Shown here in pieces: positions 7,956-17,860 of a stretch of 64,000 nt of DNA (position 1 is its first letter; each line of letters starts with the position of its first letter). A program made the position numbers and the translations under genes. The notes under the pieces were generated by a model, which saw only the letters and a program-made list of their open reading frames with translations, did not search any database and had not been told where the DNA came from. Origin of the DNA: Paracoccus denitrificans (lineage in GTDB: Bacteria > Pseudomonadota > Alphaproteobacteria > Rhodobacterales > Rhodobacteraceae); contig NZ_FNEA01000006.1 of assembly GCF_900100045.1 (NCBI RefSeq), positions 169,944 to 233,943 of the forward strand, in the 5' to 3' direction.

Positions 7956-10817
7956 ATGGCGACCGAAATGTGCCAGATCTGCGGCATCCGCCCCGCAGCC
8001 TATCATGTGACCGTCATGCAGGACGGCGAACGCAAGCAGATGGATATCTGCGAATACGACTATGCCCGGCTGACCCGGCAGCAAAGGCGCGCCTCGCCGC
8101 TGGAATCGCTGTTCGGCGGCGATCCCTTCGACGGCTTCTTCGATCGCGCCCGCGGCCTGATGGGCGACGCCAATGCCCCCGCCGGCCGGGCCGCCATGAC
8201 CGATGCGCCCAGCGAGCGGCAATATGTGGACAGCTTCAGCGAGCAGACCAAGGCCATGCTGCAAAAGGCCGCCGAGCGCACGCAGGAAAGCGGCCGCCGC
8301 GACATCGATACCGAGCAGTTGCTCTATGTCCTGCCCGACAGCGAGGCGGTGCAGGCGATCCTGAAGCAGTTCAAGGTCAGCCCCGCCGACCTGCGGGCCG
8401 AGATCGACAAGCGTGCCCCCGAGCTGCCCGGCGCGGGACCCGAGGGCAGGGACAAGGATGAGGTCGGCGTCTCGCCTCGCGTGAAAAGCGCGCTGAACCG
8501 CGCCTATACGGCCGCGCGCGAACTGGGGCACAGCTATGTCGGTCCCGAGCATCTGCTGATCGGGCTGTCCGAGGTGCCGGACAGCCATGCCGGCACGCTG
8601 CTCAGGAAATACGGCATGACCCCGCAGGCGATCCGCCAACAGGTGGTCAAGGTGGTCGGCAAGGGTGCCGAGGACGGCCGGGTCGAAACGCCCACGAACA
8701 CGCCGAACCTGGACAAGTTCAGCCGCGACCTGACCAAGCACGCGCGCGAGGGCAAGCTGGACCCGGTGATCGGCCGCGCGCAGGAGATCGAGACCACGAT
8801 CGAGATCCTCGCCCGGCGCAAGAAGAACAACCCGGTGCTGATCGGCGAGCCCGGCGTCGGCAAGACCGCCATCATCGAGGGCCTTGCGCAGCGCATCGTC
8901 AACGGCGAGGTGCCCGAGGTCCTGCGCGACAAGCGGCTGATCGAGCTGAACATCAACTCGATGGTCGCGGGCTCCAAGTATCGGGGCGAGTTCGAGGAAC
9001 GCGTCAAGCAGTTGATGGACGAGATCACCGCCCGGAAGGACGAGCTGGTGCTGTTCATCGACGAGGTCCACACCATCGTCGGCGCGGGGCAGGGCGGGGG
9101 CGAGGGCGGGCTGGACATCGCCAACACCTTCAAGCCTGCCATGGCGCGCGGCGAAATGAATCTGATCGGCGCCACCACCTTGGCCGAATACCAGAAGTAC
9201 ATCGAAAAGGACGCCGCGCTGGAGCACCGCTTCCAGCCGGTGCTGGTGCCCGAGCCGAGCGTCGATCAGACCATCAACATCCTGCGCGGCCTGCGCGACA
9301 GCATGGAGGCGCATCACAAGGTCACCATCCTTGACGAGGCGCTGGTGGCGGCGGCGGAACTGTCGGATCGCTACATCTCGGGGCGGTTCCTGCCCGACAA
9401 GGCCATCGACCTGATCGACCAGGCGGCGGCGCGGGTGCATCTGTCCACCACCTCGCGCCCCGCCGACCTGCAAGAGGCCGAGGCCGAGATCGCGGGCTTG
9501 AGACGCGAACAGGCCTATGCCACCTCGCGCAAGAATTTCGACAAGGCCAAGGAATTCGAAGCCCGGATCGGCGAGCGCGAGAAGGACCTGGAGGAAAGGA
9601 CCGATGCCTGGAAGGCCAGGGTCGGCTCGTCCAGCGCCGAGGTGCAGGTGGGCGACATCGCCGACATCGTCTCGAAGCTGACCGGAATCCCGGTGAACGA
9701 GCTGACGCAGGAGGAAAAGGAAAAGCTGTTGCAGATGGAGGAGCGGCTGCATCAGCGCGTCATCGGCCAGGACCGCGCCATCGAGGCGGTCTCGGACGCC
9801 GTGCGCCTGGCAAGGGCCGGGCTGCGGCAAGGCAGCCGCCCCATCGCCACCTTTCTGTTCCTGGGGCCTACCGGCGTCGGCAAGACCGAGCTTGCCAAGG
9901 CGCTGGCCGAGGTGATCTTCGGCGACGAGGATGCCGTGATCCGCATCGACATGTCCGAATACATGGAGCGCCACGCCGTCGCCCGGCTGATCGGCGCGCC
10001 GCCCGGCTATGTCGGCTATGACGAGGGCGGGCAGCTGACCGAGCGGGTGCGGCGCAAGCCCTATTCGGTGATCCTGCTCGATGAGATCGAAAAGGCCCAT
10101 GCCGATGTCTACAACGTGCTGTTGCAGGTCTTCGACGACGGCCGGCTGACCGACGGCAAGGGCCGGGTGGTCGATTTCAAGAACACGCTGATCATCGCCA
10201 CCTCGAACCTTGGCTCGCAGGTGATCATGTCGGGCGGGGGCGAGATCACGGCGGCGGTCAGGGAGGGCGTCCAGGAGGTGCTGCGCCAGCATTTCCGGCC
10301 CGAATTCCTGAACAGGATCGACGAGATCATCATCTTCGACAGCCTCAAGAAGAACGAGATCGGCAATATCGTGCAACTGCAGCTCGACGGCATCCGGCAG
10401 ACGGCGCTGGAGAAGGACATCGCCCTGCGTTTCGACGACAGCGTGGTGAACCATCTGGCCGAAGAGGGCTACCAGCCCGAATTCGGCGCGCGGGAATTGC
10501 GCAGGCTGATCCGGCGCGAGATCGAGGCGCCGCTGGCCAAGGAGATGCTGGCCGGGAAGATGGGCGAGGGGGATACGGTGACCGCCAACTGGAGCGACGG
10601 GGACGGCATCGGATTTGCGGTCGGGAAAGCGGCGGAGGACAAGCCCGCCGCGGCCGCAACCACCGCCCCCGCCGGCCCGACGACGCTGGACGCCGCCACG
10701 GCGACCGATGTGGTCGAGGACGAGGAGCGCAAGTTGCAGGGCGGCGCCGGGCAGGCTGCCGAGGCGACGAAGCTGATCGAGGACAAAGAGGCGGCAGGCG
10801 ACAAACCCGCCTCCTGA
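7956..10817 (+). CDS. clpG: ClpK/ClpG-type AAA+ protein disaggregase
   Basis: 953-residue Hsp100 ATPase. An N-terminal zinc-binding-like segment (CQICG at 6-10, second Cys pair member near 32) precedes a Clp-N domain, two AAA+ modules (Walker A GEPGVGKT near 297 and GPTGVGKT near 637) and a coiled-coil M-like segment between them. The second module lacks an IGF/LGF ClpP-docking tripeptide, so it should act as a stand-alone disaggregase. The CxxC N-domain and Ala/Lys-rich tail match the ClpK/ClpG class known for heat tolerance in Gram-negative bacteria, rather than ClpA, ClpB or ClpC. A strong GAGGAGG ribosome site precedes the start. It may be co-transcribed with the oxidase genes upstream. 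Confidence 0.87.
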   Translation: MATEMCQICGIRPAAYHVTVMQDGERKQMDICEYDYARLTRQQRRASPLESLFGGDPFDGFFDRARGLMGDANAPAGRAAMTDAPSERQYVDSFSEQTKAMLQKAAERTQESGRRDIDTEQLLYVLPDSEAVQAILKQFKVSPADLRAEIDKRAPELPGAGPEGRDKDEVGVSPRVKSALNRAYTAARELGHSYVGPEHLLIGLSEVPDSHAGTLLRKYGMTPQAIRQQVVKVVGKGAEDGRVETPTNTPNLDKFSRDLTKHAREGKLDPVIGRAQEIETTIEILARRKKNNPVLIGEPGVGKTAIIEGLAQRIVNGEVPEVLRDKRLIELNINSMVAGSKYRGEFEERVKQLMDEITARKDELVLFIDEVHTIVGAGQGGGEGGLDIANTFKPAMARGEMNLIGATTLAEYQKYIEKDAALEHRFQPVLVPEPSVDQTINILRGLRDSMEAHHKVTILDEALVAAAELSDRYISGRFLPDKAIDLIDQAAARVHLSTTSRPADLQEAEAEIAGLRREQAYATSRKNFDKAKEFEARIGEREKDLEERTDAWKARVGSSSAEVQVGDIADIVSKLTGIPVNELTQEEKEKLLQMEERLHQRVIGQDRAIEAVSDAVRLARAGLRQGSRPIATFLFLGPTGVGKTELAKALAEVIFGDEDAVIRIDMSEYMERHAVARLIGAPPGYVGYDEGGQLTERVRRKPYSVILLDEIEKAHADVYNVLLQVFDDGRLTDGKGRVVDFKNTLIIATSNLGSQVIMSGGGEITAAVREGVQEVLRQHFRPEFLNRIDEIIIFDSLKKNEIGNIVQLQLDGIRQTALEKDIALRFDDSVVNHLAEEGYQPEFGARELRRLIRREIEAPLAKEMLAGKMGEGDTVTANWSDGDGIGFAVGKAAEDKPAAAATTAPAGPTTLDAATATDVVEDEERKLQGGAGQAAEATKLIEDKEAAGDKPAS

Positions 10818-10885
10818 TTCGCTTGTCACGGAAATACCCCGGCGCCCCGGTGCCCCGGTGCCGGGCCAAGGCAACAGGAGCATGC

Positions 10886-11518
10886 ATGGCCGACGACATC
10901 CGGTTCGCCGTCAAGGTCTTCGCGGCCTTGTTCGCGATCATGAACCCGATTGCGAATGTCCCGATCTTCCTGCCCCTGACCGAAGGCGGCAGCGACGCCC
11001 AACGGCATCGCACCGCCGTCGTGGCGATCATCGCGGTCGGCATCGGCTGCGTGGTCTCGGCGCTGGCCGGGGGTGCGGTGCTGTCGGCCTTCGGCCTGAC
11101 GGTGGATGATTTCCGCCTTGCGGGCGGGCTGATGGTGCTGCTGATCGCGCTGTCGATGCTGAACGGGTCCGCCAGCGCGCAGCACAAGCCCGCGGATCAC
11201 GAGATCGACGGGACCGCTCCTTCGGTCGCGATCTATCCGCTTGCGGTCCCGCTGCTGGTCGGACCCGGCACCATCGCCACGCTGATCGTCTTTGGCCATG
11301 CCGCGATCTCGCAGGGGCTCGAGATCGGGCTGGCGCTTGGCCTTGGCGGTTTCCTGGTGGTTCTGGCGGCGGCGCTTCTGACGGCGCCGTGGCTCGGCCA
11401 TCATCTTTCCGCACAGGCGACGGCCGTCACCCGCCGGCTGATGGGCATGCTTCTGGCCGCCATCGCCGTCGAGATGATGACGACCAGTATCAGGGCCTTG
11501 TTCCTGTCGGGGCGATAG
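10886..11518 (+). CDS. MarC-family integral membrane protein
   Basis: 210-residue protein with about six membrane helices and the MarC (UPF0056) hallmarks FAIMNPIANVPIFLPLT near the N-terminus and YPLAVPLLVGPGTIATLI in the middle. The ATG at 10886 was chosen because ACAGGAG lies 5 bp upstream; an earlier in-frame ATG would add an uncharged junk-like extension. The transport function of MarC proteins is not settled, and the old link to multiple antibiotic resistance has been withdrawn. It lies between the disaggregase and the DyP gene, 62 bp from the latter. Confidence 0.88.
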   Translation: MADDIRFAVKVFAALFAIMNPIANVPIFLPLTEGGSDAQRHRTAVVAIIAVGIGCVVSALAGGAVLSAFGLTVDDFRLAGGLMVLLIALSMLNGSASAQHKPADHEIDGTAPSVAIYPLAVPLLVGPGTIATLIVFGHAAISQGLEIGLALGLGGFLVVLAAALLTAPWLGHHLSAQATAVTRRLMGMLLAAIAVEMMTTSIRALFLSGR

Positions 11519-11580
11519 CGGATGCTTTCGCAAGCCGCCCGGACAGGCTTTACCGGACCCGTGCCAGCAAGGGAATGCCA

Positions 11581-12603
11581 ATGACTCCGATCGCCAGCCA
11601 GCCCGCCGACGGGTCCCTGACCGCCAACGCCATCTTCCTGACCCTGTCGCTGCATGGGGAGGATGCCGCGCTGGACGGCTTTCGGGACCTCTGCGCCGAC
11701 TTGCCCTCGCTGGTCAGGGCGGTGGGGTTTCGCAGCGCCGCCGCCGGCCTGTCCTGCGTCATCGGCATCGGTTCTGCCCTGTGGGAGCGTCTGGACATGG
11801 GCGCTCGGCCGCAGGGCCTGCATCCGTTCCGCGAGTTGGCGGGCGTCCACCACGCCCCCGCCACGCCCGGCGACATCCTCTTTCACATCCGTGCCGAGCG
11901 GCCGGATTTCTGCTTCGAACTGGCCAGCCAGATCCTGCGCCGCCTGGGCCCGGTCTCTTCCGTCGAGGACGAGACGCAGGGTTTCAAGTTCTTCGACAAC
12001 CGCGACCTGCTGGGCTTTGTCGACGGCACCGAGAACCCGAACGGCGCCGACCGGACGGCGGCGGTGCTGATCGGTCCCGAGGATGCGGCCTTCGCCGGGG
12101 GCAGCTACGTGATCGTGCAGAAATACCTGCACGACCTTGCCAGATGGGAGGCGATGACGGTCGAGGCGCAGGAGCGGGTGATCGGCCGCCGCAAGCTGTC
12201 GGATATCGAGTTCCCGGAGGCCGAGAAGGCCAGTTTCGCCCATAACGTGCTGACCAACATCAACGACGACCGGGGCAACCAGTTGCAGATCCTGCGCGAC
12301 AACATGCCCTTCGGCAGCCCGGCACGAGGGGAGTTCGGCACCTATTTCATCGGCTACGCCCGCGAGCCGGGGCGGATCGAGACGATGCTGGAGAACATGT
12401 TCGTCGGTCTGCCGCCCGGAAACTACGATCGCCTCCTCGATGTCTCGACCGCGGTGACGGGGGGCCTGTTCTTCGTGCCCGGTGCCGATGTGCTGGATGC
12501 GATCGGCGCGGGCCGGCCCGTGCAGCAACCGGCAGCAAAACCGGAACCCGCCGTGCGGACGGATGGCTCGCTCGGCCTTGGATCCTTGAAACAGGGGAAC
12601 TGA
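11581..12603 (+). CDS. DyP-type heme peroxidase, encapsulin cargo
   Basis: 340-residue dye-decolorising peroxidase. The family signature GFVDGTENP is at 145-153 with catalytic Asp148; His221 (FAHN) is the likely heme ligand and Arg239 (LRDNMPFG) the distal arginine. The last 13 residues, DGSLGLGSLKQGN, match the encapsulin cargo-loading peptide consensus (LGxGSLK) and follow a Pro/Ala linker, as in known DyP cargos. The encapsulin gene starts one base after the stop. The ATG at 11581 is preferred over 11575 because AAGGGA is then correctly spaced. Expected role: peroxide-dependent oxidation inside a protein nanocompartment; the natural substrate is unknown. Confidence 0.95.
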   Translation: MTPIASQPADGSLTANAIFLTLSLHGEDAALDGFRDLCADLPSLVRAVGFRSAAAGLSCVIGIGSALWERLDMGARPQGLHPFRELAGVHHAPATPGDILFHIRAERPDFCFELASQILRRLGPVSSVEDETQGFKFFDNRDLLGFVDGTENPNGADRTAAVLIGPEDAAFAGGSYVIVQKYLHDLARWEAMTVEAQERVIGRRKLSDIEFPEAEKASFAHNVLTNINDDRGNQLQILRDNMPFGSPARGEFGTYFIGYAREPGRIETMLENMFVGLPPGNYDRLLDVSTAVTGGLFFVPGADVLDAIGAGRPVQQPAAKPEPAVRTDGSLGLGSLKQGN

Positions 12604-12604
12604 C

Positions 12605-13402
12605 ATGGACAATCTTCATCGCAAACTGGCGCCGATCAGCGATGCGGCCTGGGCCCAGATCGAGGACGAGGCGGCGCGGACGCTGAAACGCTATCTCGGC
12701 GCGCGGCGGGTGGTGGATGTGCACGGCCCGGAAGGGTTCGGCCTGTCGGCGGTGGGCACCGGCCATCTGCGTCCCGCCACGGCGCTGGCCGAGGGCGTCG
12801 AAAGCCACCGGCGCGAGGTGAACCCGCTGCTGGAATTGCGCGTGCCCTTTACCCTGACCCGCGCCGCCATCGACGACGTGGCGCGCGGCTCGAACGACAG
12901 CGACTGGCAGCCGCTGAAGGACGCAGCGCGCAAGATCGCGCTGGCCGAGGACCGGCTGGTCTTTCTGGGCCATGGCGATGCGGGCATCAGGGGCATCCTG
13001 CCGGAAACCAGCAACCCCATCGTCGCGCTGCCCGCAAATGTCGCCGACTATCCCGAGGCGGTGGCCTCGGCGGTCAGCGAGTTGCGGCTGGCAGGGGTCA
13101 ACGGACCCTATGCGCTGATCCTGGGAACGACGGCCTTCACCGCCGCCAATGGCGGCGCCGAGGACGGCTATCCGGTGCTGAAGCATCTGGAGCGGCTGGT
13201 CGATGTGCCGGTGGTCTGGAGCCAGGCGCTGGAGGGCGGGGCCGTCGTCACCACCCGCGGCGGCGATTTCGACCTGTGGCTGGGGCAGGACATCTCGATC
13301 GGCTATCTGTCGCACGACGCTGCATCCGTCACGCTTTACCTGCAGGAATCCCTGACCTTCCAGATGCAGACATCCGAAGCCGTGGTGGCGCTGAAGGCCT
13401 GA
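12605..13402 (+). CDS. Encapsulin nanocompartment shell protein
   Basis: 265-residue HK97-fold shell protein of family 1 (linocin M18 / CFP29 type). Recognised from the N-terminus LHRKLAPISDAAWAQIEDEA, the ARRVVDVHGPEGFG segment, the NPIVALPANV region and the C-terminus DISIGYLSHDAASVTLYLQE. The length equals that of known T=1 shells of 60 subunits, about 24 nm across. The N-terminal helix region is the expected binding groove for the cargo tag present on the preceding DyP. Start ATG follows the DyP stop by one base, with GGGGA just upstream, so cargo and shell are translated together. No second cargo carrying the tag was seen nearby. Confidence 0.96.
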   Translation: MDNLHRKLAPISDAAWAQIEDEAARTLKRYLGARRVVDVHGPEGFGLSAVGTGHLRPATALAEGVESHRREVNPLLELRVPFTLTRAAIDDVARGSNDSDWQPLKDAARKIALAEDRLVFLGHGDAGIRGILPETSNPIVALPANVADYPEAVASAVSELRLAGVNGPYALILGTTAFTAANGGAEDGYPVLKHLERLVDVPVVWSQALEGGAVVTTRGGDFDLWLGQDISIGYLSHDAASVTLYLQESLTFQMQTSEAVVALKA

Positions 13403-13408
13403 CCACCG

Positions 13409-14299
13409 ATGACGCCACGCTCGCAGCCCAACCTGCGCGATATCCTGCTTACCCTCAACGGTTCGATCATTCCGGTGATCCTGGGCCGCCTGACGGTGAT
13501 CGGGGTGGTCTGCATCGCGGCCATCCTGGCGGCGCGGATGCATCCCGGCATCTTTGCCCGGATCAGCGCCATCCCCTTTACCCTGATCGGCATCGCGCTT
13601 TCGGTGTTCATGAGCTTTCGCAACAGCACCTGCTATGCGCGCTGGTGGGAGGGGCGCCAGCTTTGGGGGCAGGTGATCGTCGCTTGCCGTGGCATCGCGC
13701 GGGCCAGCGCCGGACTGGAATCCCAGACCCGCATGCGGCTGTTGCGGTCGCTTTGCGCCTTTGCGGGCGGGCTCTCCGCACGGTTGCGCCATCAGGACGA
13801 GATCGCTGCGATCGCCCGCTGGATACCGGCCGAGGATATTCGCGGATGCCGCAATCCCTCGGATCGCGTCTTGCGGATTGCCGGCGAAGAGCTCATCGCG
13901 GCGGTCGAGCACGGTCGGCTGGGCGACATCCGCTGGTCGGTGCTGGAGGGATATCTGGACCAGCTCTCGGCGGCGCAGGCGGCCTGCGAGCGGATCGCCT
14001 CGACCCCGGTGCCCTTCGCCTATTCCCTGCTTTTGCACCGCACCGCGCTGGTTTTCTGCCTGCTGCTGCCCTTTGCATTGGCGGGAGCACTGGGCTGGTG
14101 GACGCTCCTCCCCGTGCTTCTGGTGGCCTATACCTTCTTTGGCCTCGATGCCCTGAGCCATCAGCTGGAGGATCCCTTCGGCGGTTCGCCGAACGCCCTC
14201 CCGCTGGATGTCATGCGCCAGAACATCGAACGCGAGATGATGGATGCATTATCCGGCCCAAGGCCGCCCACCGTGCCGGAAGCCGTCGACGGCCGGTAG
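13409..14299 (+). CDS. Bestrophin-like (UPF0187) membrane channel protein
   Basis: 296-residue membrane protein of the bacterial bestrophin-like family. Seen are an N-terminal helix region (SIIPVILGRLTVIGVVCIA), the FTLIGIALSVFMSFRNSTCY segment with the ARWWEGRQLWG motif after it, and late helices followed by GLDALSHQLEDPFG, typical of this family. Homologues form ion channels, and some bacterial ones pass cations. It starts 6 bp after the encapsulin stop, so it is very likely in the same operon. What an ion channel does for a peroxidase compartment is not established; linkage may simply reflect shared stress control. Confidence 0.87.
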   Translation: MTPRSQPNLRDILLTLNGSIIPVILGRLTVIGVVCIAAILAARMHPGIFARISAIPFTLIGIALSVFMSFRNSTCYARWWEGRQLWGQVIVACRGIARASAGLESQTRMRLLRSLCAFAGGLSARLRHQDEIAAIARWIPAEDIRGCRNPSDRVLRIAGEELIAAVEHGRLGDIRWSVLEGYLDQLSAAQAACERIASTPVPFAYSLLLHRTALVFCLLLPFALAGALGWWTLLPVLLVAYTFFGLDALSHQLEDPFGGSPNALPLDVMRQNIEREMMDALSGPRPPTVPEAVDGR

Positions 14300-14604
14300 A
14301 TCCGCCGCGGCCGCATGATGCCGACCGGCCATGCCGGAACCGGGGGGGGGGGGCGGATCAAGCCTTGCCGTGTTCCATCGCCGCCCGGTTCCTTGGCCCG
14401 GAAAAATTATCCGACGCGCCCCACCCACGGCGCTGCAAATTGGTCGGGGTCTGCCCGATTTGCGGGAAATTGTCGGACGAACTGCCTGAAGTTTCGCCAG
14501 TTCATGCCGCCCCATGATGGTCGGGGGCGCAGGAATTGGCGGCGTGCCGCCGATGTCCTCTAGTTCCCCTGAACCCGACGGCAACGACACAAGGGAAGAC
14601 AGGG
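14300..14604. other. Gap upstream of urtA with a G12 tract and operator-like inverted repeats
   Basis: No supported gene in these 305 bases; the short open frames have no family features. It holds a run of 12 G (14342-14353), a bulged inverted repeat with GCAAAT (14435-14440) and ATTTGC (14458-14463) flanking CGGG/CCCG, and a tight hairpin GGCGGC-gt-GCCGCC (14538-14551). These may serve control of urtA, which in this group is often nitrogen-regulated, but no clean -24/-12 promoter was found. Confidence 0.5.
14342..14353. repeat. Homopolymer tract of 12 G
   Basis: Uninterrupted G12 tract about 43 bases after the bestrophin-like gene and 250 bases before urtA. Such tracts slip during replication and also cause sequencing and assembly errors. 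It lies outside any supported gene, so phase variation of a protein is not indicated. Confidence 0.9.
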
Positions 14605-15891
14605 ATGAACAGGATTATCAGCGCAGCCGCCGCTCTGGCGATTTCGACCGGGCTTGCGGGCATCGCTTGGGCGCAGGAAGGCGAGCCGATCAAGATCGGC
14701 GTGCTGCACTCGCTCTCGGGCACCATGGCGATTTCGGAAACCACGCTGAAGGACACCGTCCTGATGATGGTCGAGCGCCAGAACGCCAAGGGCGGGCTGC
14801 TGGGCCGCCCGCTGGAGGCCGTGGTGGTCGATCCGGCCTCGGACTGGCCGCTCTTCGCCGAAAAGGCGCGCGAACTGCTGACCGTCAGCGATGTGGACGT
14901 GATCTTCGGCGCGTGGACCTCGGTTTCCCGCAAGTCCGTGCTGCCGGTCCTGGAGGAGCTGAACGGGCTGATGTTCTATCCCGTTCAATACGAAGGCGAG
15001 GAAAGCTCGAAGAACGTCATCTATACCGGCGCCGCCCCGAACCAGCAGGCGATCCCGGCGGTCGATTACATGACGGAGGAACTGGGCGTCGAGAAATGGG
15101 CGCTTCTGGGCACCGATTACGTCTATCCGCGCACCACGAACAACATCCTCGACGCCTATCTGAAGGACAAGGGCGTCGCCGCAGGGGACATCTTCGTCAA
15201 CTACACCCCCTTCGGGCATTCGGACTGGTCCAAGATCGTCGCGGACGTGGTGGCGCTTGGCGCGGACGGCAAGAAGGTCGGCGTCGTCTCGACCATCAAC
15301 GGCGATGCCAATGTCGGCTTCTACAAGGAACTGGCGGCGGCGGGCGTCTCGGCCGAGGACATTCCGGTCATCGCCTTCTCGGTCGGCGAGGAAGAGCTTT
15401 CCGGACTGGATACCGCGAACCTCGTCGGGCATCTGGCCGCCTGGAACTATTTCCAATCCGCCGACACGCCCGAAAACGCCGCCTTCATCGAGGAATGGCA
15501 CAAGTTCATCGGCGACGACAAGCGCGTGACCAACGACCCGATGGAGGCGACGATGATCGGCTTCAGCGCCTGGGTCGCGGCGGTCGAAAAGGCGGGCACC
15601 ACCGATGTCGACCCGGTGCTTGACGCCATCGTGGGGATCGAGGTGCCGAACCTGACCGGCGGCACCGCGACGGTTCTGCCGAACCACCACCTGACCAAGC
15701 CGGTGCTGATCGGCGAGATCCGCGCCGACGGCCAGTTCGACATCGTCAGCCAGACCGAGCCGGTGCCGGGCGACGCCTGGACCGACTATCTGCCCGAATC
15801 CGCCGTGCTGGACGCCGACTGGCCGGGCAAGCAATGCGGCATGTTCAACACGCAGACCAACAGCTGCGTGCAGGTCCAGTCGAACTACTGA
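14605..15891 (+). CDS. urtA: Urea ABC transporter substrate-binding protein
   Basis: 428-residue periplasmic binding protein with a signal peptide (MNRIISAAAALAISTGLAG, cleaved after AWA). The mature part starts EPIKIGVLHSLSGTMAISE, the standard UrtA opening, with FYPVQYEGEE and DYVYPRTTN as further family markers and a C-terminal Cys pair (QCGMF, SCVQV). It captures urea, or short amides, for UrtBC-UrtDE. The ATG at 14605 is preceded by AGACAGGG. First gene of the urtABCDE operon. No urease or urea carboxylase genes lie in this window, so the catabolic step must be elsewhere. Confidence 0.95.
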   Translation: MNRIISAAAALAISTGLAGIAWAQEGEPIKIGVLHSLSGTMAISETTLKDTVLMMVERQNAKGGLLGRPLEAVVVDPASDWPLFAEKARELLTVSDVDVIFGAWTSVSRKSVLPVLEELNGLMFYPVQYEGEESSKNVIYTGAAPNQQAIPAVDYMTEELGVEKWALLGTDYVYPRTTNNILDAYLKDKGVAAGDIFVNYTPFGHSDWSKIVADVVALGADGKKVGVVSTINGDANVGFYKELAAAGVSAEDIPVIAFSVGEEELSGLDTANLVGHLAAWNYFQSADTPENAAFIEEWHKFIGDDKRVTNDPMEATMIGFSAWVAAVEKAGTTDVDPVLDAIVGIEVPNLTGGTATVLPNHHLTKPVLIGEIRADGQFDIVSQTEPVPGDAWTDYLPESAVLDADWPGKQCGMFNTQTNSCVQVQSNY

Positions 15892-15939
15892 CCGGCTTTC
15901 GGGGGCGGTGCAGCCGCCCTCTTTCGCCTCAAGACGGAA

Positions 15940-17859
15940 ATGCCCATGACCTGCCGCCTGATCGCCTTGCTGCTGAACCTGTTCCTGGCCTTGCCCGCCG
16001 CCGCCAATCCGGCGCTGGAAGCGGTCATCGCCGACAACCTGGACCAGATCGAGCGCCCCTCGCGCCGCACGGTCGAGCCGGTGGTGGCCCGGATCGCCGC
16101 CACCGGACCCGAGGGGATGGCGCTGCTGTCGGCATGGGCGGGCCGCTCGCTTGGCCTGGCCGACGGGCGGCTGGTGATCGTCACGGGCGACGGCGCCACG
16201 GACGCGGTGACCGGGCAGGCCGTCACGGGCGCGGACCCGAAGATGCTGCGCCCCAATGCCGGGGTGCGCGGCGTGATCGAATCGGCGCTGGTCGCGGGCG
16301 AGATTGCCAGCCCCGACCGGGCGCGCCGCGCCGCCGCGCTGGCCAGCATCGCCCGCGACGGCACCGCCGAGCATCTGGCCGCCCTGCGCGCCGCCGCGCC
16401 CGAGCCGGACCCCGCTCTGGCCGCCCGCCGCGCCCGGATCGAAAAGCTGCTGACCATCCGCTTCGACGCCGACCCCGCCGCGCGGGTGACCGCCATTCAG
16501 GACATGGCGGGCGATGTCGGCCTTGATTTCCGCGCCGCGCTGAACCCTTTGCTCGCGACCCGGCGCGTGGCCTCGGCCGATGAGCCGCAGGGCGCCAACA
16601 TCGCCCGTGAGTTGCGCGTGGGGTCGGACGATTTCCCGCGCGAGGCCGCCATCGCCCTGCTGACGGCGCAGGGGCTGGTCCAGCCGCGCCTGACTGCTGC
16701 CGACCAGCGCAATGCACTGGCCGCGCATATCGTCGATGGCAGGGTAGGCGGCGTTTCCGTCGCCGAACTGTCCGACCCGCAAGCCCGCGACCGCGCCTAT
16801 GAGGCGCTGGAGGGGGCGGGAACCGTCCCGCCCGCCGCCACCGAGGCCGAGACCGAGGCGGCGCTGGCAGGCATCCGCTTCTTCGATGTCTATGCAGAGC
16901 CTGAGGCGGCCGTGACCGACGCCGCCCGCGCCGCGCAAAGGGGTGCGGAATGGCGGCTGGGGGCGATGAAGGGGATCGACCTTGGGCTGGACGCGCTGTC
17001 TCTTGCCTCGATCTACTTCCTGGCCGCAATCGGGCTGGCGATCACCTTCGGGGTGATGCGCGTCATCAACATGGCGCATGGCGAATTCATCATGATGGGC
17101 GCCTATACCGGCTATGTCGCGCAGACCTTGATCGCGGATCGCACCCTGTCGCTGGTGGCGGCGCTGCCGCTGGCCTTCGCGGTGACCTTTGCCGCAGGCG
17201 TGGTGCTTTACCGGCTGGTGATCCGGCACCTGGCGCATCGGCCGCTGGAGACGCTGCTTGCGACCTTCGGCGTCTCGATCGCGCTGCAGCAGCTTGCCAA
17301 GAACATCTTCGGCACGCAGGCCCGGCCGCTGACCGCACCCGCATGGCTGGAAGGCGCGATCACGGTGAACGACGTGGTCTCGATCTCGACCATCCGGGTG
17401 GCGATCTTCGTGCTGGCGCTGCTGTTCCTGGGCCTGTTCCTGTTCATCATGAAGCGCACGAGGCTGGGACTGGAGGTCCGCGCGGTGACGCAGAACCCCG
17501 GCATGGCCGCCAGCATGGGGATCAACCCGGACCGCATCGCCATGATGACCTTTGGCCTCGGCTCGGGCATCGCGGGGATCGCGGGCGTCGCCATCGGCCT
17601 TTTCGCCCAGGTCACCTCGGAACTGGGCCAGCAATACATCGTGCAAAGCTTCATGACGGTTGTGGTCGGCGGCGTCGGCAACATCTGGGGCACGCTGGCG
17701 GGCGCCGGGCTGATCGGGGTGCTGTCCAAGGTGATCGAATCCTTCAATCCCTCGAACACGCTGGCGGCGCAGACCTTCATGATCCTGTTCATCGTGATCT
17801 TCATCCAATTCCGGCCGCGCGGCATCATCCCGCAGCGCGGCCGTGCGGCGGAGGCGTGA
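15940..17859 (+). CDS. urtB: Urea ABC transporter permease UrtB
   Basis: 639-residue permease. Residues 1-22 look like a signal peptide and are followed by a roughly 300-residue soluble, Ala/Arg-rich region that should be periplasmic. The last 300 residues form the branched-chain-type permease (GLAITFGVMRVINMAHGEFI, EAA-like loop near GMAASMGINPDRI). The extended N-terminal region is seen in many UrtB proteins. A second in-frame ATG at 15946 is equally possible; the ribosome site is weak. Ends 1 base before urtC. Confidence 0.93.
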   Translation: MPMTCRLIALLLNLFLALPAAANPALEAVIADNLDQIERPSRRTVEPVVARIAATGPEGMALLSAWAGRSLGLADGRLVIVTGDGATDAVTGQAVTGADPKMLRPNAGVRGVIESALVAGEIASPDRARRAAALASIARDGTAEHLAALRAAAPEPDPALAARRARIEKLLTIRFDADPAARVTAIQDMAGDVGLDFRAALNPLLATRRVASADEPQGANIARELRVGSDDFPREAAIALLTAQGLVQPRLTAADQRNALAAHIVDGRVGGVSVAELSDPQARDRAYEALEGAGTVPPAATEAETEAALAGIRFFDVYAEPEAAVTDAARAAQRGAEWRLGAMKGIDLGLDALSLASIYFLAAIGLAITFGVMRVINMAHGEFIMMGAYTGYVAQTLIADRTLSLVAALPLAFAVTFAAGVVLYRLVIRHLAHRPLETLLATFGVSIALQQLAKNIFGTQARPLTAPAWLEGAITVNDVVSISTIRVAIFVLALLFLGLFLFIMKRTRLGLEVRAVTQNPGMAASMGINPDRIAMMTFGLGSGIAGIAGVAIGLFAQVTSELGQQYIVQSFMTVVVGGVGNIWGTLAGAGLIGVLSKVIESFNPSNTLAAQTFMILFIVIFIQFRPRGIIPQRGRAAEA

Positions 17860-17860
17860 C

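Noticed and set aside
7707..10883. A long minus-strand open frame opposite the disaggregase
   Set aside because: Antisense mirror of a well supported gene; low-complexity His/Asp/Gln-rich product with no family features.
14342..14353. Phase-variable coding gene driven by the G12 tract
   Set aside because: No supported gene contains the tract.
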